From Psychromonas sp. psych-6C06 (GTDB lineage Bacteria; Pseudomonadota; Gammaproteobacteria; Enterobacterales; Psychromonadaceae), in NCBI RefSeq assembly GCF_002835465.1, contig NZ_PIZM01000001.1, forward strand, positions 1 through 64,000: DNA of 64,000 nt. Direction: 5' to 3'. This document shows positions 19,709 through 28,773 of this stretch, in pieces. The translations under genes were made by a program, and so were the position numbers. Numbering within the stretch: position 1 is the first letter of the stretch; each line of letters opens with the position of its first letter. The notes below the pieces were generated by a model. The model did no database searches, was not told the DNA's origin, and saw only the letters and a list, made by a program, of their open reading frames with translations.

Positions 19709-19909
19709 ATGGGTATTGTAAAGCCACTAAAAAAAGATAAAAAAGGCAAATCAAAGAAAAAAGTGGTTAGCCTTAAAAAATTATTAAAAAGCGGCCACCC
19801 CTCACTTGAAATCGCCTCTTTGCAAACACCAATAAAAAGCAAACCCTGTAAAAGTTGTCCCGCCCTTAAAAAAGGGCTTTGTAAGTGTGCGCTTAAACGA
19901 TTGAAGTAA
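19709..19909 (+). CDS. Small lysine-rich protein with a CxxC-x7-CxC motif
   Basis: 66 residues with about 20 Lys and four cysteines arranged C47-x2-C50-x7-C58-x-C60 (KPCKSCPALKKGLCKCALKRL). The basic N-terminus and cysteine knuckle suggest a nucleic-acid- or metal-binding mini-protein; no named family recognised. It has its own leader after the regulator gene and ends directly before the 8-bp tandem repeat. The clean frame and clustered cysteines argue for a real gene. Confidence 0.65.
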   Translation: MGIVKPLKKDKKGKSKKKVVSLKKLLKSGHPSLEIASLQTPIKSKPCKSCPALKKGLCKCALKRLK

Positions 19910-19925
19910 GTAACTTACAACCTTC

Positions 19926-20054
19926 CAGCTTTCCAGCTTCCAGCTTCCAGCTTTTCAGCTTTGCAGCTTTGCAGCTTTGCAGCTTTCCAGCTTTCCAGCT
20001 TTCCAGCTTTTCAGCTTCTAGCCCTCTAGCCTTAAAGCCTTAAAGCCTTAAAGT
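19926..20054. repeat. 8-bp tandem repeat (TTTCCAGC / TTTGCAGC)
   Basis: About twelve imperfect 8-mers ending in AGC (variants TTTCCAGC, TTTGCAGC, TTTTCAGC, some 7-mers), then CTCTAGC and three CTTAAAGC units, filling the whole gap between two convergent genes and reaching the stop codon at 20056. Copy-number change between strains is expected. Confidence 0.9.
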
Positions 20055-20055
20055 C

Positions 20056-21516
20056 TTACCCCCCTGTGATGCGTTTTTCTAACACAGGCAAAACCAATAT
20101 AGTGCCCACGCTAATCAGCAGGTAAAAAATTGTAAAGCAGGCAAAGGGGCTGGTTAAATAGTTAATAATTGCTATCTCCTGTTGCTGAGATCGATTTGCC
20201 AGCCAATCTAACACCTCAAGCTTTGCCAAGCTCAACCAAAATAGCGACAGTAAGCAAGCTAACATTACACTGGTTTTATTATTAATAGGTGTCGCTAAGG
20301 TTGTGTTGATAAGTTTCGTTAAGACGACAAAGCTAAGCACAAAAACAGTGACTGCTATAAAAACAACAAGCAGTGAGTGACTATCCATTAAAGGCGCTTG
20401 TTGTGCTGTTTGGGCAATAAAAAATACCAGCCAGTAACCCCCAGTAAACATCGCTAACTCTTTATAACGAGCGAGGTTAGTCGCGCAACTGAGTGAGCTA
20501 ACCGCTTTTTTTATTGAAAAATATAATGCGAAGTTAATACTGAGCATCATCGGAACAAGTAGTAATTGATGGAGCACACTATTTGTCACCTCTGAAATAT
20601 TACCAGGTGTGGAGCGATAACCAAGATAGGCCAATAAAGTGAAATATAAAAACAGTAATACACCATGATTTAAATAGATATCACCGCTGTAGCTACCCAG
20701 TTTTGAAAACACGGAGGGCTGGTGACGACTTTTAATTGTCAAAGCGACCATTAACATTGCAACGGTTAAAAAAGGCGTAAATAGGTAGTATTCACCAATA
20801 GGGCCTGATAATTTCTGTATCAAAAATAGCCCTTCACAAACCATTAAAGTTGCCGTTCCGATGCTTAGCAGTAACCAAACCATTGGTTTCTTAGAGAAAC
20901 TTAATAAGGTTTGAATGTAGCCCTGTTTAAGCAATTGATACCCTAAACAGACATAAAAAAGTGCAAAAAATAATGAGTCTCGAAAGTTGGTCTCAACAAA
21001 CTGTAACGATTCAGGCAATAACGGTTGATAGGACTGATTACTCAACCCGAATAAGTGGAGTAGAGTTGCGATAATAAATAGCGTACCGGTTTTGTTTAAC
21101 TTGTGGGCAACCGCAAGGAGAAATATTGCGTAAAAAAGCGCGGGCAAAAACCATAAAATTTCAAATCCTGCTGTGCCGTAATAAACTAGGGAACCGATGT
21201 TAATTGGATTCCAGACACCCACTGCCAGTCCCATCACTAAATGATAAATAAAGGTCCAAGAGAGGTACATCAGAAATATTTTTAGTAGATATGCTTTGCT
21301 ATAAGCCCACAAGGGCTTGTGTTGTAAACGTTGGTAAAACAGGTAGCCTGCCACGACAAAGAAAACAGGAACAGCAAAACGCGCTAAAATATTGAAGCTT
21401 AAATACAGGCTATTTTGCGCTACATTTTGAAATAGGTGAAATATGCCAAAATGGATAATAAAAACGGCGCAAATCGCAATTAACTTTAAACTGTCTAATG
21501 TATATATTCTTTTCAT
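20056..21516 (-). CDS. Acyltransferase family 3 membrane protein
   Basis: 486 residues with many hydrophobic helices. It starts with MKRIYTLDSLKLIAICAVFIIHFGIF, the acyltransferase-3 signature (D/R..K..A...V..H), followed by RFAVPVFFVVAGYLFYQRL. Members move acetyl or other acyl groups onto surface polysaccharides, LPS or peptidoglycan at the inner membrane (OafA, WecH and YiaH-like). It has extra C-terminal helices beyond the usual ten, ending KRITGG. Single gene, its acceptor unknown; the 3' end abuts the tandem repeat. Confidence 0.88.
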   Translation of the reverse strand: MKRIYTLDSLKLIAICAVFIIHFGIFHLFQNVAQNSLYLSFNILARFAVPVFFVVAGYLFYQRLQHKPLWAYSKAYLLKIFLMYLSWTFIYHLVMGLAVGVWNPINIGSLVYYGTAGFEILWFLPALFYAIFLLAVAHKLNKTGTLFIIATLLHLFGLSNQSYQPLLPESLQFVETNFRDSLFFALFYVCLGYQLLKQGYIQTLLSFSKKPMVWLLLSIGTATLMVCEGLFLIQKLSGPIGEYYLFTPFLTVAMLMVALTIKSRHQPSVFSKLGSYSGDIYLNHGVLLFLYFTLLAYLGYRSTPGNISEVTNSVLHQLLLVPMMLSINFALYFSIKKAVSSLSCATNLARYKELAMFTGGYWLVFFIAQTAQQAPLMDSHSLLVVFIAVTVFVLSFVVLTKLINTTLATPINNKTSVMLACLLSLFWLSLAKLEVLDWLANRSQQQEIAIINYLTSPFACFTIFYLLISVGTILVLPVLEKRITGG

Positions 21517-21932
21517 TATTACACCGTAATTGGCCTTGTAGTGAACTCTAAGTATGAAGTGTTGCAGTGAGTTAGGCTTTCTTTGAAGCGGATAGGCTAA
21601 GTATGATAACTCTACTCGCGGGTAAGAAGTTATTCTGAGTCATTTAATTAACGATTAATCGCCTCTATTTATGACCTATACTCTTTTAGAAAGAATGTTA
21701 TGTATCATATCAAGCTAGAATCTACTGATATTTTCCGTTTAAATTTGTTGTCCATTTTAACTGCGTTTTTGTCTATTAAGGTGGAATATTCAAATGGCAT
21801 GAGGCCTGTCGTGATATAAGTAGCAAAATCGGTCTTCATTTTGTATTGCTTGCGATGAACGGAGTCAATTGTTACAAATTGCCAACAAAATTTTTAAAAA
21901 ACTCGAAGTATCAACAGACCCTTGGAGGCGTG
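21517..21932. other. Gap with no gene seen
   Basis: 416 nt of divergent promoter region between the acyltransferase and the binding-protein gene. I see no repeat-family copy, terminator or recognised operator in it. Confidence 0.4.
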
Positions 21933-22694
21933 ATGTTTTATCCACTTATATTATTGTTGTTTATCTGTTCAGTGAGTTATGCTCAGGACAGTAAACAACA
22001 AAAACGTCATGCTCAAACCGTCACCGTTGCTACCGATGAATGGCCTCCGTTTAGAATCTACCAACAAGATAAAACATTTACTGGCTTCGATATAGACTTA
22101 TTAGACGCTATTTCTGACATTACAGATCTACAGTTTAGTGTCAAACGTACACCTTGGTCGCGTGCTTTGAAAAAGATAGAGCATAATCAAGTTGATTTGA
22201 TGACAGGGCTTGCTTATACCAGAGACAGAGCGACATATATTCATTACGTCGTTTTTCCTTATTTTACCTGTCAGCCTGCCTTTTATATACAAAAGTCACT
22301 TAAGCAAGATATCTTAACCTATCAAGACCTTTACAAATATAAAATAGGTTATGTTCTCAATTCAGCCTATTTTGAGCCTTTTAATTCAGACCCTGCTATT
22401 GAGCGTCATGGTGTGGTGACTGAGTCACAATTATTGAAAATGGCTGAAAAAGGGCGTTTAGATCTGTTTATTGGTACAGACTGCCAAGTTGACTATGAAA
22501 TAACCAAACAAAAATTATGGGGAAAGTTAAAGAAGGCAACTTTTCAGCCAGATTATAATGTGAAGCTTTATTTGGGATTATCGCTGCAACAAAAGGATAT
22601 TAATCTTTCCAGAAAAATTGGCAATGCGCTTGTTGAATTAGATAAATCTGGGAAATTACAGAAGATAAAAAACAAGTATTTTTCCGCGCAATAA
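21933..22694 (+). CDS. Periplasmic binding protein, SBP_bac_3 family
   Basis: 253 residues. ATG at 21933 follows TTGGAGGCGTG and begins a signal peptide (cleavage near SYA at 17); an upstream in-frame start would disrupt it. The mature protein has the family 3 opening VTVATDEWPPFRIYQQDKTFTGFDIDLLDAI and the WSRALKKIEHNQVDLMTG loop, as in polar amino-acid binding proteins. No permease or ATPase gene adjoins it, and stand-alone members often serve as sensors or orphan binders, so its role in transport is uncertain. Confidence 0.88.
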   Translation: MFYPLILLLFICSVSYAQDSKQQKRHAQTVTVATDEWPPFRIYQQDKTFTGFDIDLLDAISDITDLQFSVKRTPWSRALKKIEHNQVDLMTGLAYTRDRATYIHYVVFPYFTCQPAFYIQKSLKQDILTYQDLYKYKIGYVLNSAYFEPFNSDPAIERHGVVTESQLLKMAEKGRLDLFIGTDCQVDYEITKQKLWGKLKKATFQPDYNVKLYLGLSLQQKDINLSRKIGNALVELDKSGKLQKIKNKYFSAQ

Positions 22695-22719
22695 TAGCTA
22701 TTATTAGCCGGAAATGTGA

Positions 22720-23154
22720 TTAATAAGAGGCCTTTAAATAACGGATTGTTGCTTCTTCAGGGATAGCAAACCCAGCATCATCTAGCCACAACTTTGCATC
22801 TCGTTCACTGTCGAACACTGCTCGCTCGAAGTCGCCTTGCTTACTGACAATCATCTTATTTAATATTTCACTTTTTATGGCAGAGGTGGCATAGATATTA
22901 GCAGCCTTTACTAAGCCATTATCAATACACCAAGCAACAAGGCGCTCGATGATACTATACATTTCAGGGACGCAGAGCTCCCAATCATTTAAGTAAACAA
23001 TATGTGCCCACGGTTTTGGCATCGTAATTGCAATTTTTTTAAATGCAGCTTCAAACTGTAGTGCAGATTGTTCATTCCAACTACCAATCAGCTCTGCCAA
23101 CAAGATATTTTTATGGCGCCAAATCGTGAACTTACCATGAGATTGATATTGCAA
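22720..23154 (-). CDS. STAS-like/unknown conserved protein with TTG start
   Basis: 144 residues if started at the TTG at 23154, which is preceded by AGGGAG and a 6-nt spacer; the next upstream ATG would add 34 hydrophobic residues with no ribosome site. The protein begins LQYQSHGKFTIWRHKNILLAEL and continues with IGSWNEQSALQFEAAFKK and PWAHIVYLNDWELCVPEM, an alternating strand-helix pattern reminiscent of SpoIIAA/STAS-like domains. Function unknown. Stop lies 25 nt from the convergent binding-protein gene. Confidence 0.7.
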   Translation of the reverse strand: MQYQSHGKFTIWRHKNILLAELIGSWNEQSALQFEAAFKKIAITMPKPWAHIVYLNDWELCVPEMYSIIERLVAWCIDNGLVKAANIYATSAIKSEILNKMIVSKQGDFERAVFDSERDAKLWLDDAGFAIPEEATIRYLKASY

Positions 23155-23272
23155 TATATACTCCCTAATAAAAAAAGTATGTATTACATTACTAAAAAGT
23201 ATTAAAAAGATAAAGTGGAGAAAATTTTTAAGCACTAAAACGGCGGCTAAATTCAAAAGCTAACCAGTCTTG

Positions 23273-23477
23273 TTAGTTAACCTCAGTTCTGGCTAAACAA
23301 AGCGATACAATACCGCTGTTTGCGCGAGTTTCGGCGTTAAGCATCTACTAATAACCTGTTATTGCGACGATAGTTTGCCTTGAACTACGCAAAACTAACG
23401 GCACTTTATTATAAAAGTAGCCACATCATGATTTTAAAGGCCATAACGCTTCAATTAACCAGAAATGAGGTTAGTTA
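23273..23477. repeat. Dispersed repeat R3 with inverted termini, copy a
   Basis: About 205 nt. Left end TTAGTTAACCTCAGTTCTGG and right end, read in reverse complement, TTAACTAACCTCATTTCTGG form a 24-nt terminal inverted repeat. The interior (ACAAAGCGATACAATACCGC.., CTTGAACTACGCAAAACTAA..) is over 80 % identical by eye to copy b at 26096. Confidence 0.88.
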
Positions 23478-23615
23478 AGATTTACGCTATCTGTGTTGTG
23501 AGTCTTGAAGAGATAATATTTAACTTCTTCATCTCACGTCTTGGTCGTTTTAACTTATCCTAAGCAATACGGGAGCACTTTCTAAATTCCATTGGTATAA
23601 CAGTTTACGACTACC
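23478..23615. repeat. Dispersed repeat R2, copy b
   Basis: Starts directly after R3 copy a. Shares ACGCTATCTGTGTTGTGAGT, AACTTCTTCATCTCACGTCT and CACTTTCTAAATTCCAT with R2 copies at 1437 and 40793. Non-coding. Confidence 0.7.
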
Positions 23616-23686
23616 ACTGACAGTCGTGGACTGCGTTAACAATAAAAACTGAGCTTTAGTCATATACTCTTATTATATTTTCGCCT

Positions 23687-24574
23687 TTAATGCTTTTTAG
23701 CAAATACATTCACTAATGCCCCTAAAATAATTAATCCGCCACCAGATAATGTCCAAAGTGACGGAATTTCGCTAAATATTAGGAAACCTAATATGATTGA
23801 AAATACGACTTGGATATATGAGAACGCACTCACTTTACTCGCTACTTCGCTTTGCATCGCTTTAGTCAGGCCAACTTGACCAACCTGTGTAAAAATCCCT
23901 ACAAATAAGAGTAAAACTAATGCCTCTGTATTGGGCATAACAAAGTCATTACCTAATAATATTAATGACAGTGGTAATGCAATTAAAGGAAAGTAAAAGA
24001 TAATTACCGAACTGTCTTCAGTTTGGCTTAAACGTTTAACTATCACATATGCGATGGCGCTACCTAAGGCACCAAACAGGGCAACAAAGATGCTTAGCCA
24101 AGGCATCACTACTTCGCTACCTGCCTCTGTTATTGATAAATTCGGCATCACCATCACCAATAAACCAAGTAAACTGAGCAGAATGCATAATATTGTTGAG
24201 CGTTGAATCTTTTCTTTGAGGAACAAGAAGGCCAATAAAGCAGTAAATACAGGATAGGTGTACTGCAACAAGGTTGCCTCTGCGAGTGGCAGGGTTGTTA
24301 CGGCATAATAAACACAAATTAATGCGAATGTTCCCATCACACCACGGGCGACAAGCAACTTCCTATTATTGCCCCAGACTGCAATTTTTTTTCTTTTTAT
24401 ATCGACATAACTAATGATTAAAGACACCAATCCACGTGCTGCCACTATTTCAAAAACGGGAATGTGGTGAGTATTCACTAATTTTACGCAGGCTGTCATT
24501 AATGAGAATGCAAAAGCGGAGAGAAGCATAAAGCGCAAGCTGGGAGGGAAATAGGATAATAATGGATTAATCAT
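23687..24574 (-). CDS. EamA/DMT superfamily transporter
   Basis: 295 residues, ten hydrophobic helices in two EamA repeats. LRFMLLSAFAFSLMTACVKL.., the VFEIVAARGLVSLIISY segment and LPLAEATLLQYTYPVFTALLAFLFLKE in the first repeat are strong family signatures; the second repeat ends FSIILGFLIFSEIPSLWTLSGGGLIILG. RhaT/YdcZ-type exporters of this kind move metabolites or drugs; substrate unknown. Transcribed alone. Confidence 0.93.
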   Translation of the reverse strand: MINPLLSYFPPSLRFMLLSAFAFSLMTACVKLVNTHHIPVFEIVAARGLVSLIISYVDIKRKKIAVWGNNRKLLVARGVMGTFALICVYYAVTTLPLAEATLLQYTYPVFTALLAFLFLKEKIQRSTILCILLSLLGLLVMVMPNLSITEAGSEVVMPWLSIFVALFGALGSAIAYVIVKRLSQTEDSSVIIFYFPLIALPLSLILLGNDFVMPNTEALVLLLFVGIFTQVGQVGLTKAMQSEVASKVSAFSYIQVVFSIILGFLIFSEIPSLWTLSGGGLIILGALVNVFAKKH

Positions 24575-24933
24575 AATGGCTTTTTCAGAGTGATAAACAG
24601 TGAGTGTATACTAATTGTATAAAATGAGAGAGTAGAAGTTGTACACAAAAGTTTATTTATAGTCAGATCAATAGCAATCATATTTTTTAGTTAGTGCTAA
24701 TACTGAGTAATAGTTAAGTTAAGTTATGTAATTCATTCTGCTATTGATAGCTGATTAAATGTAGAAAACGATGAATATATTACTGTTGCATTGCTCATTA
24801 TGCATAAGATTACATATTTCCAGCATAAATAATTGCGTTATTTATTAGCTAATCTTAATTGTTATTAAGATTTGATTTAGCGCATAGTGTTTATTCGATA
24901 CACCATTATACGTATAAATTATGAGTAAATAGC
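24575..24933. other. AT-rich divergent promoter gap
   Basis: 359 nt between the EamA and GNAT genes, very AT-rich, with no repeat-family copy or recognised site. Confidence 0.4.
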
Positions 24934-25512
24934 ATGTTGATTTTTCAGCGCATTGAGCACCCTACAGATCCCTCTTTTGAAATTGCTTTCGCACTTTACC
25001 AAATGAGCTTTCCTGAATTTGAGCGACGATTAAAAGTGGATCAGATTGATGCTTTGAGTGATAAAGACTATCACTTTATTGTGATTAAAAACCAAGCTGG
25101 AGAGTTTCTCGGTTTTATAATGGCATGGCATAGTGAGCACTTTTTTTATATCGAACATTTGGCGTTGTTGCCATCTGCAAGAGGAAAACAGGTTGGCAGT
25201 TTTGTGCTGACGCAATTAAAAGAGGAGATTGAAACAACCATTATTTTAGAGGTGGACCCTGCGATTGATAAAACGTCGATTAAAAGAGTGCGCTTTTACC
25301 AGCGTTTAGACTTTGTCGAAAGTGGTTTTTCGTATATTCACCCCTCATATGCTCAGCAAGCACAGCCACATCAGTTAGATGTGATGGCTTTTCCAAGTTT
25401 GTCTGAGCCTCTATTTTTTGAATTTAGACAGTACTTAAAAACGCGTGTCATGCAATATTCGCAGCAGAATGAGTATCAATGTAATGCAAGCAAGGAGCTA
25501 AGGTATTTATAA
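24934..25512 (+). CDS. GNAT family N-acetyltransferase
   Basis: 192 residues. The GNAT core runs from ~5 to 140: YQMSFPEFERRLKVDQ, the FIMAWHSEHFFYIEHLALLPSARGKQVGS strand plus acetyl-CoA loop (ARGKQVGSF in place of the usual Q/R-x-x-G-x-G/A), and a late RFYQRLDFVES helix. A C-terminal ~45-residue tail is unusual for the family. The start is preceded by AGTAAATAGC (weak site). 13 nt upstream of the next gene, which has AGGGAGAT, so the two form an operon. Substrate unknown. Confidence 0.85.
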   Translation: MLIFQRIEHPTDPSFEIAFALYQMSFPEFERRLKVDQIDALSDKDYHFIVIKNQAGEFLGFIMAWHSEHFFYIEHLALLPSARGKQVGSFVLTQLKEEIETTIILEVDPAIDKTSIKRVRFYQRLDFVESGFSYIHPSYAQQAQPHQLDVMAFPSLSEPLFFEFRQYLKTRVMQYSQQNEYQCNASKELRYL

Positions 25513-25525
25513 GGGAGATAACAAT

Positions 25526-26095
25526 ATGATTCAAAAAGTGAAGCCTACTAATGTCGGTTTTGGTTGTAGTGCGTTTAAGTTTGCGGTGTATATTGCTAAT
25601 AAACCAGCGCTTTCAGAATATGATAATTTACAGAGTATGCAGACTTTAGCTGCGCAAGAGATCGCTCATATTGGTCAGTGCTGTGGTAACGGGTGGCGGA
25701 AAGTATTTAACGTTTATAGTAAATTATTATATGCGTTAGACCCGCAGTGCTTTTCATTTATGCAACGCGCTTCAACTTGGCAGAAATATCGCGACCAGTA
25801 TTTATTGCAACAGGGTAGTGCGACGGCATTACTATTTAGCGCACCAAAAATAACCGACCTCCGAACTGGAGAGCATAACTGTATTCATATTATCAGTGGT
25901 AAAACCTATGCTAAAACGCTTATTGAAAGTGGTCAATTACAAACCTCATTGACTTGGTTAGATGAGCACTTTGCTATTGACGTTTCTAAGCGATTGATTG
26001 TTTGTCCATACTTCGATTATCGTCAGTTATCTAATGCCAAAATTGAGTTTTTAGCCAATTTAATCAAAGAGCTGGTTAATGATAAATTGTGCTAA
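25526..26095 (+). CDS. Conserved protein of unknown function
   Basis: 189 residues, start well placed after AAGGGAGATAACA. Cytosolic, mixed alpha/beta; features are GCSAFKFAVYIANKPALSEY, an AHIGQCCGNGWRKVFNVYSKL helix and a second half with NCIHIISGKTYAKTLIESGQ and RLIVCPYFDYRQLSNAKIEFL. No named family recognised with confidence. Operon partner of the GNAT gene, so it may supply or bind that enzyme's substrate (inference). The stop codon lies at the edge of repeat R3 copy b. Confidence 0.75.
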   Translation: MIQKVKPTNVGFGCSAFKFAVYIANKPALSEYDNLQSMQTLAAQEIAHIGQCCGNGWRKVFNVYSKLLYALDPQCFSFMQRASTWQKYRDQYLLQQGSATALLFSAPKITDLRTGEHNCIHIISGKTYAKTLIESGQLQTSLTWLDEHFAIDVSKRLIVCPYFDYRQLSNAKIEFLANLIKELVNDKLC

Positions 26096-26293
26096 GCAAC
26101 CCGAGATCTGGATAAGCAAAGCGATTCAATACTGCTATTTCCGCGAATTTCAGCGTTAAATCATCTACCAATAACCAGCTATTGCGACGATAATTTGCCT
26201 TGAACTACGCAAAACTAACGGCACTGAATTATAAAAGTAGCAATATCATGATATTAAACGCCATAACGCGTCCATTAACCAGAATTGAGGTTA
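26096..26293. repeat. Dispersed repeat R3, copy b
   Basis: 198 nt, same order of blocks as copy a (23273-23477), including ATTGCGACGATA, TTTGCCTTGAACTACGCAAA, ACTAACGGCACT and CCATTAACCAGAATTGAGGTT. The left end has drifted (CAACCCGAGATCTGGATAAG), so only the right terminus is intact. Confidence 0.87.
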
Positions 26294-26399
26294 AATATGA
26301 TTATATTGAAATCGTGTCCCTCGATAAGTAATAATGTTCGGCAAGCTTTGGGCAATACCTAAGCGAACCTTCACTTATTCGCTATAAAAATTTAAGAGT

Positions 26400-27107
26400 T
26401 TAATGAGGCAGTCGGTGCTTCTCTTCTACTAATAAGAAACGAGAAGCATTACGTGCTTTTTCTGCTTTACCTGCCATTATGGCTAAATAGATATCACGGT
26501 GCTCTTCGATACAGGCGCCACCCTCTTGTGAAGAGTGGTTAATAAAACTTTTAAAGATGGTTGCTAATACATTGGCAAAAGGTAGGTAAAAATCATTGCC
26601 TGTTGATAAGAAAATTAAACGATGAAAGTCCATATCAACTTCTTCCCAGCGCTGTTGATCAAAATTTTTCGCTATTTCTTCCATTTTTTGAAAAGTGTTT
26701 GATAACTCAATACGCTGTTGTGCTGTTGCATTGATGGCCGCTAAAGCGCAAGCTGCTGGTTCGATCGCTTTACGCAGACCGAGAAACTGTTGATAAAAGC
26801 ATTCAGACTGTTGAAGACCATCCATCCAATCAAGTAATTGTGGATCAAGAAAATTCCAGTTGGCTTGCTCGATTACCGTGGTGCCGAGTTTAGGCTTAGA
26901 TCGAAGTAGACCTTTTGAAGTGAGTAGTTTTATTGCTTCTCGTAATGCAGTACGACTGATACCAAATTGCACACATAGTGCCATTTCGTTTGGAATGATT
27001 TTTCCCTGCGGTAAATCCCCTGTGATGATACTGCGTGCTAAAGAGCGAGCTGCCTGCACATGCAAACTTCGAGATGAGCCTGATATGGTGGTAAAAGTAG
27101 AAGACAT
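26400..27107 (-). CDS. GntR family regulator, FadR subfamily
   Basis: 235 residues: N-terminal winged HTH (ARSIITGDLPQGKIIPNEM.. and the recognition helix FGISRTALREAIKLLTSKGLL) and a C-terminal all-helical FCD ligand domain (from ~90, with DMDFHRLIFLSTGND and the late HRDIYLAIMAGKAEKAR) whose Asp/His residues often bind a metal and a carboxylate. It lies 163 nt downstream of tctA on the same strand, and a 15-nt sequence near its promoter recurs upstream of the first gene of the tct cluster, so it is the likely local regulator. Confidence 0.92.
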   Translation of the reverse strand: MSSTFTTISGSSRSLHVQAARSLARSIITGDLPQGKIIPNEMALCVQFGISRTALREAIKLLTSKGLLRSKPKLGTTVIEQANWNFLDPQLLDWMDGLQQSECFYQQFLGLRKAIEPAACALAAINATAQQRIELSNTFQKMEEIAKNFDQQRWEEVDMDFHRLIFLSTGNDFYLPFANVLATIFKSFINHSSQEGGACIEEHRDIYLAIMAGKAEKARNASRFLLVEEKHRLPH

Positions 27108-27165
27108 AGTAACCCTTATTAATATTCACAATATTATGTTGAGAGACAGTTATAGATAACACTAA

Positions 27166-27180
27166 TTAATAATACAATAC
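27166..27180. promoter_or_regulatory. Candidate GntR operator, site 1
   Basis: Minus strand reads GTATTGTATTATTAA, 59 nt upstream of the regulator start. The same 15-mer is at 30752-30766. Flanks differ, which argues for a conserved binding site and not a long repeat. Confidence 0.6.
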
Positions 27181-27224
27181 TACAAGATTGCTGATGGGTA
27201 TATAAGTTTGTAGGTTTGAGGGTG

Positions 27225-27255
27225 ATACTTAAGCGAGATAAAAACGCTTAAGTAT
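27225..27255. terminator. Hairpin after tctA
   Basis: Perfect 11-bp stem ATACTTAAGCG / CGCTTAAGTAT with a 9-nt loop, 16 nt past the tctA stop. No T tract on the minus strand, so it may be a processing or attenuating hairpin between tctA and the regulator gene. Confidence 0.55.
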
Positions 27256-27270
27256 CTATTTTATAAGTTA

Positions 27271-28770
27271 TTATTTTTTTCCTTCTCGCTCTTTTTCTCG
27301 CTTTTTAAATTTCATGGTTGAATATACAGAGAAAGCAGCTAGCAGGATAAAGGCCAATGCAATAGGGCGATCATAGAGGAATGACCAACTACCTTCATAC
27401 ATCATTAATGACTTTCTGAGGTTTGTCTCTGCCATTGGGCCTAGAATAATCGCTAATAAAATTGGCGATGAAGGGATCTCTAATTTATTTAAAATAAACC
27501 CTAATAAACCAAAGGAGATTGCAATACCTACATCAAACATAGAGTTATTAATTGCATAAGCACCAATAATTGATAGGAAAATAATGATTGGGATCATCAA
27601 CATTTTAGGTACTTCGATAATGCGACAGAAGAAGCGTATACCAATTAGGCCAATAATTAACATCACAATATTTGCAACAATCATTGAACTAAAAATACCG
27701 TAAACAATTTCCGGATTTTGGGTAAACAGAAGTGGACCAGGGGTTAGCCCTTGTACAATTAGTGCGCCTAATAACACGGCTGAAACAGCATCACCAGGAA
27801 CGCCTAATGTTAATAAAGGAACTAATGAACCACCTGTTACCCCATTGTTTCCTGATTCAGCAGCAGCCAAACCACAAATTGAGCCGTTACCAAACTCCTC
27901 TGGTTTTGCCGCCACCCGTTTTGCTTCGTTATAACAAACAAAGGCTGATATATCGGCCCCTGCACCAGGGACTGAACCGATTGATGTGCCAATTAACCCG
28001 CTTTTAATCGTCGTTGGTAAAATCTTTTTAAAGTCCAAAAAGCTTAATAATTTATAGTTAAATTTAGGCGTTACTTCTTGTTTATTCTTGGAGAGTTTTT
28101 CCAGTTGATTTAATGCTTCTGAAATTGCAAATAAGCCAATTAAAACAGGAATAATGTTAATACCACTATATAAATCCATAATCCCAAAAGTAAAGCGTGG
28201 AACACTGGTGATCGGATCTAAGCCTACCATCGCAACCAATAAGCCAATAGTACCTGCTAGCAGTCCCTTCATAATGCTTTTAGCTGAAACACTGGCAATA
28301 ATCGTTAAGCCAAATATCGCGAGAGCAAAGTATTCCGGTGCATTAAATCGAAGGGCAAAGTCCGCCAAGATAGGCGCAATTGCAATCAGCACAACAGTAC
28401 TAATTAACCCGCCAATAAACGAAGCAACGGCGGCAACACTTAGCGCTCTTGCTGCAAAGCCTTTAATGGCCATCGTATGACCATCCAATACTGATGCAGC
28501 AGAAGCTGGGGTACCTGGCGTTTTAAGTAAAATTGCAGCCACTGAGCCACCATAAATGCCACCGATATAAACACCGATTAACATCACTAGAGCTGGTGTT
28601 GGCTCCATGCCGAAGGTGAAAGGGAGTAAAATAGCCACCCCCATTGTCGCGGTTAAACCAGGAAGCGCACCTAAGATAACACCACCAAGGACACCAAACA
28701 CTAATATTGGGAATACGGACATACTGAAGGCCGCACCAAATCCACTTAATAAATAATCAATCATAATCAT
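27271..28770 (-). CDS. tctA: Tripartite tricarboxylate transporter permease TctA
   Basis: Large inner-membrane subunit of a TTT-family secondary transporter for citrate-like carboxylates. 499 residues, about eleven to twelve helices. Family motifs: GVLGGVILGALPGLTATMGVAILLPFTFGM near 24-55, GSVAAILLKTPGTPASAASVLDG near 75-97, and the related second-half motif SVPGAGADISAFVCYNEAKR and GVPGDAVSAVLLGALIVQGLTPGP. Charged C-terminal tail (KFKKREKEREGKK). Starts 3 nt after tctB. Confidence 0.95.
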   Translation of the reverse strand: MIMIDYLLSGFGAAFSMSVFPILVFGVLGGVILGALPGLTATMGVAILLPFTFGMEPTPALVMLIGVYIGGIYGGSVAAILLKTPGTPASAASVLDGHTMAIKGFAARALSVAAVASFIGGLISTVVLIAIAPILADFALRFNAPEYFALAIFGLTIIASVSAKSIMKGLLAGTIGLLVAMVGLDPITSVPRFTFGIMDLYSGINIIPVLIGLFAISEALNQLEKLSKNKQEVTPKFNYKLLSFLDFKKILPTTIKSGLIGTSIGSVPGAGADISAFVCYNEAKRVAAKPEEFGNGSICGLAAAESGNNGVTGGSLVPLLTLGVPGDAVSAVLLGALIVQGLTPGPLLFTQNPEIVYGIFSSMIVANIVMLIIGLIGIRFFCRIIEVPKMLMIPIIIFLSIIGAYAINNSMFDVGIAISFGLLGFILNKLEIPSSPILLAIILGPMAETNLRKSLMMYEGSWSFLYDRPIALAFILLAAFSVYSTMKFKKREKEREGKK

Positions 28771-28773
28771 GCC

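Noticed and set aside
19926-20054. CRISPR array
   Set aside because: Units are 8 bp and contiguous, without unique spacers.
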